From Actinernus sp. WN-2022 (taxonomy: Eukaryota; Cnidaria; Anthozoa; Actiniaria; Actinernidae): a stretch of DNA of 64,000 nucleotides. The DNA lies in NCBI GenBank assembly GCA_030867875.1, contig JAOWCC010001634.1, forward strand, positions 139,644,365-139,708,364, written 5' to 3'. Every line of letters starts with the position of its first letter. The stretch's first letter is position 1. Of this stretch, positions 57,426 to 64,000 are shown one piece after another. The translations under genes and the position numbers were made by a program. Under the pieces are notes generated by a model. It was not told where the DNA came from and did no database searches. It saw only the letters and a program-made list of their open reading frames with translations.

Positions 57426-58235
57426 TTTTAGCTCGTTGAAATTCCCATACAAACGCTATTAGTATTAGCTAGATATTTAGAGCTTGGGCTGCCTGTGGTG
57501 GCGGCGATAAGCACATTGCACAACTTGATAAAAACCAAACTTGTAAGTATTTTATTAGTAAATACAATTAAAAAAAACATGCTTGTACCACGACTGTAGT
57601 AGCGTTGTGAGGTAGCCAAACAGTTTTCTTTGTGTTTTTTGAAGTCACAGCCATTTCAGCTTCTGTGTATTTCAGTGACAGCTATCAGTATAGTTATTTA
57701 TCTCCACTAATCCAGCTTCATTCAATTCAGTTGTTTTTGCTGCAGACATCGAACTTGCGAGAGCCGGAAAAACTACATTAAACGCTCTAAAAAGTTTAAT
57801 TTTAGCTGAAAAACGAATTTTAAATTAGTATTAGTATTTGCCTTTATGTAACAAATTGTTTAGTTTCTTTCAAAGTGTATGGGTTTTATCGCTATTTCAG
57901 TATTTGCATGTTTACGAAGAGTTGTGAGCGAATTTGGAAAATCCTGAGCGGGCAAGATGAAAAAAATCTTGCCCGCTGAGAAACCACCGGCTGCCTTTGG
58001 CGTAACGGTATATCAACAGTAATCAAAACCACTTCCCTTGGGAATTCAGTATTTGCATGAATTAGCCATAGCATATGTAGCCATGCCAACGAACCGTTTG
58101 TAGATTACGGTAAGCTAAGCAGGCTCAAAGTTTCATAGGTACCATTTCATAAGGAACACGCCAGTGATATAGGCTACGAATGCTTAGAATTACGGACTTA
58201 AAAAGAGCCAAGAACAAGGGATTTTCACACTCAGA
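57426..58235 (+). promoter_or_regulatory. Upstream region of the EF-hand gene
   Basis: This sequence precedes the first visible ATG of the EF-hand gene. A strong hairpin, GAGCGGGCAAGAT with ATCTTGCCCGCT, lies at 57946-57978. I see no clear TATA box or initiator. The real 5' UTR start is unknown. Confidence 0.3.
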
Positions 58236-58563
58236 ATGGCTACGACAAATCTGCCAGCCATTCAGCACCCGTTGTCGCGAATAGAGGATCCAATGAACTT
58301 GAATGTTCGCGGCATGTCTAGGGATGGCTCGCGTGCTGCTTCGAGACAGAGCTTGAGTTTTGGACAAGAAATGGAAAGGAATAAGCTGAATGTTTTGCGT
58401 CCCATCACAGCTGATCAGGTGCCTTGGAGGCTAACTAGGTCTTCAAATGGAAGCAATAATCCGAAAAGCCCACGGGAGCGTGGATTTGCTCTTGGAAACA
58501 TACCAGAAGGGATTGAAGTGCGGCGCGCAGAAGACCCTTCAAAACCTACTATCCCGATTTTTG
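58236..58563 (+). CDS. EF-hand protein (EFCAB6-like), first visible exon
   Basis: ATG opens MATTNLPAIQHPLSRIEDPM, and 109 codons plus one base follow before the donor TTTTTG|gtgagt. The segment is polar and Ser/Arg-rich, without a domain, as expected for a disordered N-terminus. The ATG is the first in frame. It joins in phase to the exon at 60775. Identity as an EFCAB6-type protein comes from the later exons; other multi-EF-hand axonemal proteins remain possible. Confidence 0.75.
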
Positions 58564-59777
58564 GTGAGTAGGCATTGCTGTATTAAAGATGTACAGTATA
58601 TAAGTATGTGTATTTGCCAGCTGATATGATCAGTTCTCACTACTTCACACTCAGTACTCAACCCGGCGTGTTGCACAGTCAAAGAACAAGGTAACTTGAC
58701 TCCCAGAAGTTTACTAAACAACAGACTACAAGTATCACGGATTATCTGTGTTTTTCGCGAAAATATTTGAAACCAAATATTTTATTTGGCCATTTATTTA
58801 TCATCCTTCGTGTTTAAAGTAGAGCAACTTGACGAGAATGAGATAACTGTTAATCTTTTTCCTCCTGATTTTATTAGAATTTCGCATGTTTTTTTTGTGA
58901 GCTCTATGAACCTGAAGTGTAATGATTGTGTTCACACTTTACAACCCGCGAACTTCTAGGTCATTTGTTTGACACCACAATTGATATACCAGCTTTCTGG
59001 GAAACATAAAGAGGTTTTATTATTCTCTGACTTTTAAATACTGACTTTCCTGCCAGCTGCATTTTGGCGGAAATTGCATTATTAATTTATGATAAATTTA
59101 ATTGTTTATACTAGTCTCGCATACGCTTAGAAACCATTCAAGTGCTCATCCTCATAGGATACCACTATACAGTACAAATAGACAGCACGCAGCGTCCTAA
59201 ATTTACATTCATATACTCATATCGAACAAAGTGACAAAAAAACACTATTTCCATTCAGAAATAAATGAAATTTTCAGGAAAGACTCCGTTAATTGAATTT
59301 CTGTCTAGTGTATTTTATTTTGTTGATATTGTCTGATTGAAAATGTCACTGTTTGCAGAGAAAACAGTATGTGTCTATGTAATATGCAATAATTACCGGT
59401 AATGGCACATACCTACTTAGTCCAATAAAAGCCTTATCGTCTCAGTTTCACTAATGGCTATATTGGAGCTGGTGGTTCAATAGGACCGTATTTTTCTGTT
59501 TTTACTTTTCTAGAAATTAAGACAGATATAGTATTTATAATAAGAGAATTTTTTTTCCCCAGTCACGGTTAAACCACAGGTACCACAAGCTCCCTATATG
59601 TATAAACTATTTGTTTGTGAATTTTAAAACCATAAATATGAAATAAAGACTCACCTTTTTGTCCAAATGTGTATTCCTTTATTGATTCTCTCATTTTGTG
59701 GATCTAGAGGCCATCTGAAGTGTTTTTGTTTTCAGTTTTTTCCACCCTGTAGAAAATAAGACAAGTCTAGTTTATAT

Positions 59778-59892
59778 TAGCCTGCAATGCAGGCATTTTA
59801 TTTGGGAAACTGCAGTATATTTTGTCCTTGCGTCATTATTCCCTAGTCCAAATATATTGCGGTTTCCCAAATATAATGCCTGCATTGCAGGG
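59778..59892. mobile_element. 115-bp MITE with 10-bp target duplication
   Basis: Arms CCTGCAATGCAGGCATTTTA and its reverse complement enclose a 30-bp loop. TAGTTTATAT precedes (59768-59777) and follows (59893-59902) the element exactly. A 9-10 bp duplication suggests Mutator-like mobilisation. It lies in the first visible intron of the EF-hand gene. Confidence 0.85.
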
Positions 59893-60333
59893 TAGTTTAT
59901 ATGTATAGGTAGCTTGGGGTACCTGTGGTTAAACGGGTTCTGAGTAAGAAATAAATGAAATTCCCCTTCCTCCCAAAACAAATTTTTGTTTGCATTTCTG
60001 GTTTTGTTTTGATGTACCAGTTTTTTTTGCAGTCTCAACAATAACTAGCAAAGTGTATTCTATATAAGAAATACCTAAAGGTTTAGGAGCAAATTATTAG
60101 CAATGATGATCAGTTTAAAACATTAAATAAATAAATAATTTTCATATTCTTAATTCTTACGTCAATCATTGTTCATAAAAAAATATTTATTAATAGTCCA
60201 ACTTCATGCACAATACAAAATGGCTGCTGACAGTGTTTTATTGGCGATGCGCTGCTGGCCTAGCTAGCTGTGCACTCAGTTGGAATATTAAAAGGATTAG
60301 AGACTTTATGTTTGTGTTTTATTGACAAACACA

Positions 60334-60440
60334 GTCACTTGCTGACTGTACAATGAACTCAAAATTTCTTCATACTGCATATTTTGGACTTCAGCCTCAT
60401 GCAGTATTCATAATTTTTCGTTCATTGTACAGTCAGTGCG
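60334..60440. mobile_element. Short foldback element
   Basis: GCTGACTGTACAATGAAC and, on the right, GTTCATTGTACAGTCAG are inverted, and the inner ACTGCAT/ATGCAGT also pair, giving arms of about 45 bp. It is intronic and non-coding. Confidence 0.75.
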
Positions 60441-60774
60441 TGCCTGTATTTGAACAATAAGCGTATTCAATGTTATGACTTACCATAATTCATTTTCAAT
60501 TCATTAGCATAATGTGACTTCAATAATGTCATTATTGTAATGCATATTATTTTAAAGCAATATTACAACCCAAAAATGGTTGAACAAGATTTAAATTAAT
60601 TTTTAAATTAATTTTACTGCAGCACCCAAGTTAACAATTTCTGGCTTGGGCTGGCTAATATTAGAATCAATTGGATTGACTTAATTTACACACTTAATTG
60701 TCCCAAGTCGACTTGTAAAAGAAAAAAATAATCCTGTTTCACTCTGAATTATTACTTTTTGTCATTATAAACAG

Positions 60775-60875
60775 GCAGTAGAGCTGATATGGCAAGTCGG
60801 GCTGAGAGTCGTTTGTCAAGACTAAACAGTGCTGCATCTTCTCTCAGTGGACCAGACAAGGTATCAGTGGATGAG
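60775..60875 (+). CDS. EF-hand protein, second exon
   Basis: After cattataaacag, GC completes the Gly codon started by the previous exon, then SRADMASRAESRLSRLNSAA and SSLSGPDKVSVDE follow. It ends at GAG|gtacat on a codon boundary. The Ser/Arg-rich sequence continues the disordered N-terminus. The donor has the weaker gtacat form. Confidence 0.72.
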
Positions 60876-61256
60876 GTACATACCACACATCATTATTTAT
60901 TTTAATCTTTCTTAGCTTGTTCATACCCTAAGACCAAAAATATATATCTTCTATGATATATGTATATTAAATAATTTAAATTCTAGTATAAAAGTAGTGT
61001 GTCCATGAACCTAAAGACCCCCCAAAAGACATCCCCCCCCCCCCCCCCAAAGGAAGGAAAGAAAAGTCCCTCTTTGAAAATAGCTTCCTAGTTCCAAAAT
61101 CCATACATTTTTGACTTTCAGTCATGTCAGTCATGTTTTGGTACTTATCACTTGTGTGCACCCCTCTCCCTCATTTTATTGTCTTGGTCCTCTTTCCTCT
61201 ACTTCAACCAGGTTAATAATACACTTATCATTGAATGGTGGCTTTTGTCTCTGCAG

Positions 61257-61354
61257 TTCGAATACATACTACGAGAAAAGATGAAGACAGGCTACTTTGC
61301 CATCAAAAATTCATTCAAGCAGTGTGACCCTGAGGCCAAGGGGATTGTAAGCAG
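61257..61354 (+). CDS. EF-hand protein, third exon
   Basis: It encodes FEYILREKMKTGYFAIKNSF then KQCDPEAKGIVS, the first helix and loop of an EF-hand. The loop DPEAKGIVSRES has Asp at position 1 and Gly at 6 but no acid at 12, so calcium binding is doubtful. The spacing and the L..K......AF-like pattern recall the many degenerate hands of EFCAB6. Acceptor tctctgcag, donor CAG|gtacat, leaving two bases of an Arg codon. Confidence 0.85.
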
Positions 61355-61420
61355 GTACATTATATCTGGAAACATATGTTCCTCTTATTAAATGAGCATG
61401 AGGTCTGTACCACTTGAAGT

Positions 61421-61544
61421 GCTGTGTGCAACAAGGGCATAAGTGTCTCCTGATCACGTTCTAAATTCTCCTTCGAATTCTTTGTTTTCTAAGGGAGAAT
61501 TTAGAATGTGATCAGGAGTCACTTATGCCCTTGTTGCACACAGC
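61421..61544. mobile_element. MITE in EF-hand intron, with partial second copy
   Basis: GCTGTGTGCAACAAGGGCAT..CTCCTGATCACG and its inverted partner form arms of about 57 bp. A shorter, more diverged copy stands at about 61640-61735 in the same intron (ATTCTCCCTTAGAAAACAAAG; GATCAGGAGACAC). Neither is coding. Confidence 0.8.
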
Positions 61545-61858
61545 CCTTCACTTCATGCTTGGGCCATAAAAAGGGGGAAATGACGATCATAATTAACTTA
61601 CGGTATGGATGGAGCAAGCAAGTTGAATAATATGTTTATTATCACGTTTTAAATTCTCCCTTAGAAAACAAAGTAATTGAAGGAGAATTTAGAATGTGAT
61701 CAGGAGACACTAATATTTCCTTTTTGCACACATCTCTTCAATTTTGCAGTCCATATGGGGACTTATGGATTGTAAACTGACCAATTATAGCTCACGATGT
61801 TTATTATCTTTTCTTTCATTTGTATCAATTGAAAGGACTTATTTTTTTCTATTTACAG

Positions 61859-61936
61859 AGAATCCTTGGCAAGGATTTTGTCCAATTTCGTTGGGAAACA
61901 CATTAGTTTGAGTCAGTTTAACAAACTAATGGTTAG
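61859..61936 (+). CDS. EF-hand protein, fourth exon
   Basis: The exon begins A that completes Arg, then ESLARILSNFVGKHISLSQF and NKLMV, ending AG|gtaagtg two bases into a codon. It supplies the second helix of the hand begun in the previous exon plus the linker. All four exons join without a frame break. Later exons must lie beyond 64000, since none was found between 61937 and the end. Confidence 0.85.
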
Positions 61937-62137
61937 GTAAGTGACTCTTATTGTTTTAGGTCTTTGCTCGAATGCTCGCAAAGAAGATTGTGTGTGCTCG
62001 AATTGCTCGTACTTGCTTTTTTCCAAGGTGCTCGTTTACTCGTTGTTTGTATAGAACGTTGTTCGCAGCTGTGATAAAATAAAATTGCTCGTGCTCGCCC
62101 TAAAACAAGATGCTCGCTGAGGGGAACACTGGGGGCT

Positions 62138-62400
62138 CTCAATACCGCAACACCGCAACAAAAATCCGAAAACACCGCATCACCGCATGTAACGTTGACA
62201 AAATACCGACACCGCAATGACGCAATAATATTTTTAAGAGTCCCGTGATTTACATGGATTTGACTTTGAAAATAAACATTTCACCGAACACCGCAGGTTT
62301 GAAAACACAAACAAAGCATACCGCAGGATTTGAGATCACCGCAATATAGGATTTAATTCACCGAAATACCGCACTAACTACTGACCCACACCGCAAACCC
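62138..62400. repeat. ACCGCA-rich low-complexity stretch
   Basis: ACCGCA or close variants (CACCGCAA, TACCGCA, CACCGCAT) occur more than a dozen times with irregular spacing. The order is not a strict tandem array. Confidence 0.7.
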
Positions 62401-62448
62401 CAATGCCCCCCTCCTTGCCAATTCCTCGACAAATAAAAACAATCCTCT

Positions 62449-62608
62449 AACGTCCATTGGACGTTAAGGGGGGAGGGAGTAATGGTCTGGACGTTAAGGA
62501 AATATTTATTTGAACTTTAGGAATAACTTTATTGTTCAATTTTATATGAAGTGGACCTTAAGGGGGAGGGGGGAGGGGAGGGCTCAGGGCTTAACGTCCA
62601 ATGGACGT
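62449..62608. mobile_element. Inverted-repeat element with AACGTCC ends
   Basis: TAACGTCCATTGGACGTTAAG at the left and CTTAACGTCCAATGGACGT at the right are inverted, each also an internal palindrome (GTCCATTGGAC). The middle has G-rich runs. Confidence 0.6.
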
Positions 62609-62672
62609 GAGTGGATTTTTTTAATTTGTCCTCATTAATTTTAAGGCCCATTGCAGTTCCTCAAAGCCTGGT

Positions 62673-62932
62673 TAAAGGCTATTTTCCATATCGACGTAAA
62701 GGCATCACAAACAGTCGCAAACTGGTTGCGATGTGACCGAGTTAATGGTAATACATACAGTTTACGTTGCGTTGTGATGGGTCGCAGACGGATCGAAAAC
62801 AATACGTAAAGATAGAACTGGTAAACTGTATTTCCATTACTCGGTCACATCGAAAACAGTTTGCGATCTACTCATCGCAAACTGTTTGCGATGCCTCTAC
62901 GTCGATATGGAAAACAGCCTTAACTAAGCTAA
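62673..62932. mobile_element. MITE with about 90-bp arms
   Basis: Left TTTTCCATATCGACGTAAAGG..GTGACCGAGTTAATGG and right CCATTACTCGGTCAC..CCTCTACGTCGATATGG are inverted along about 90 bp; the right arm has one extra TTTGCGATG copy. It sits in the fourth intron of the EF-hand gene. Confidence 0.8.
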
Positions 62933-63136
62933 TCCAGGATTATGGCTATATACATCATTAGTTTGATTTGCTAATTAATTAACTTGTGAACTAACCTTAT
63001 TGTTCGAAGAGGTGCAAGTAGTTTGTCTTTCTACTTGTAATCCTAGAACGGAGATCATGGACACCTAGCTTTAACCAAGAGAATTGGAATCCTCTGTTAA
63101 AATTTAATCCAGGGTTATAAGGGACCGCTCATTACT

Positions 63137-63439
63137 GTGTGACTACTGTCCAACTGGGGCCACTTAGACAGCGAGAACCACTCACATTGCAGAACGAAAA
63201 TAAAGCATTCCAACTTATGGTTATTTGAGCCAATCAGCATCGAGTACTAGACAATAGCATTTCGACTTGCTCGAGCTTCGATTTAGTAAAATGCAATTGT
63301 GGTGGACTATTTCGAAGTCTTTCGAATGAAGAAAAGCGCATGATATGCTAGGATTGATACTTTGGAATGCTTTATTTTAGCTTTGCAATGTGTTTAGTTC
63401 TCGCTTTGTAAGTGGGCCCGGTTAACACAGTAGTCGCAC
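63137..63439. mobile_element. MITE with about 75-bp arms
   Basis: GTG(T)GACTACTGT..GGCC, ACAGCGAGAACCACTCACAT and AATAAAGCATTCCAA on the left recur inverted on the right as TTGGAATGCTTTATTTTAGC..GTTCTCGCTTTGT..GGCCC..ACAGTAGTCGCAC. The central 140 bp is unremarkable. Confidence 0.8.
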
Positions 63440-63530
63440 TATAATTAGGGGGGGGGGGGGTGCAAAATGGGAGTCATCCGACTGTCATGCAGCAAAAAAT
63501 GAGGGCCAAAGTATTGTAATAAGGCACAAT

Positions 63531-63786
63531 GATCTGAATTTCTAACGAGACCTGAAACAACCATGGGGGCTGATCAAAACCAGGTCCCGGCTAATCCACA
63601 GATCGAATTGGAATTTAGCGTGTTGGTTTTTGCGGAGGGAGGAAAACCGGAGAACCCGGATAAAAACCCTCGGAGCAAGGGCGAGGTACCAACAAACTCA
63701 ACTCACATATGGCGCCCCGTCCGGGAATCGAACCTGGGCCACAGAGGTGAGAGGCGAAGCGCTTAACCACTGCGCCACCCTGGCTC
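63531..63786 (-). mobile_element. tRNA-derived SINE, copy 2
   Basis: On the minus strand it has the A box TGGCGCAGTGG (63768-63778) and the perfect B box GGTTCGATTCC (63724-63734), and then the same body as the copy at 17275, ending GTCTCGTTAGAAATTC. The two copies differ by small substitutions and indels. Copy 2 lies in the EF-hand gene's intron, antisense to it. Confidence 0.9.
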
Positions 63787-64000
63787 ACAATGGGGAAACT
63801 GGGAGGACTAGGGGTGGGGAGAGTAAACAAAAATTGTAATTGGTGTTTTTCATTTGTTGTTCATCATACATATATCCGTTTACTATCTCTGTTGGATCTT
63901 GCCAACATTGTGGGATTCAAATGTGGAACATGACATCGAAGTCGAAGAATGTGTTCTTTCGCTTATTTTTGCAACCAAAGAATAGGCCGTGACAAGGGAA

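Overview
The window is animal nuclear DNA, most likely from a cnidarian and probably a hexacoral. It is AT-rich and intron-rich, packed with foldback elements, and its gene fragments (PIWI, PAN/Apple, EGF, NHL-repeat, EFCAB6-like EF-hand) suit that group. The species cannot be named from sequence alone. Exon calls below rest on splice-site consensus, reading-phase agreement and family motifs read by eye.

Layout. (1) 0.9-3.2 kb: the last three coding exons of a PIWI-clade Argonaute gene on the + strand, with transposons in its introns. (2) 3.2-23 kb: a repeat-rich stretch holding a RecQ-like helicase fragment between inverted arms, two decayed non-LTR reverse transcriptases (one carrying a 650-bp transposon), a tRNA-derived SINE, a broken NHL-repeat gene and many small foldback elements. 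Two diverged copies of one 5' gene region lie at 15.6-18.0 and 22.6-23.9 kb, each with a signal-peptide exon; the first is frameshifted. (3) 23.96-52.98 kb: a roughly 29-kb head-to-tail array of Helitron-type (Helentron) elements. It runs as element X (2.9 kb), a 17-kb nearly complete autonomous element, C1 (2.05 kb), L (3.9 kb), C2 (2.0 kb plus a later 0.9-kb retrotransposon insertion), then a row of four short terminus-only units. (4) 54.3-55.4 kb: a PAN/Apple exon and an EGF exon. Their phases fit the signal-peptide exon at 23.4 kb, so the Helentron array may lie inside intron 1 of that secreted-protein gene. (5) 55.4-57.4 kb: an inverted partial C element and a long-armed foldback element. 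(6) 58.2-61.9 kb: four in-phase 5' exons of an EFCAB6-like EF-hand gene running off the right edge, with foldback elements in its introns and a second SINE copy at 63.5 kb.

The autonomous Helentron carries two convergent genes. On the + strand is an RPA-like single-stranded DNA-binding protein. On the - strand is a giant polyprotein ordered as basic N-terminus, 2A-like motif, OTU protease, possible degenerate second protease-like region, 19-residue repeats, Cys-rich DUF6570-like region, HUH two-tyrosine Rep, PIF1 helicase and AP-type endonuclease. One frameshift separates the helicase end from the endonuclease. Replication, strand cutting, unwinding, single-strand protection and polyprotein processing are thus all represented. 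The nonautonomous neighbours keep the same termini, as expected if the autonomous element mobilised them.
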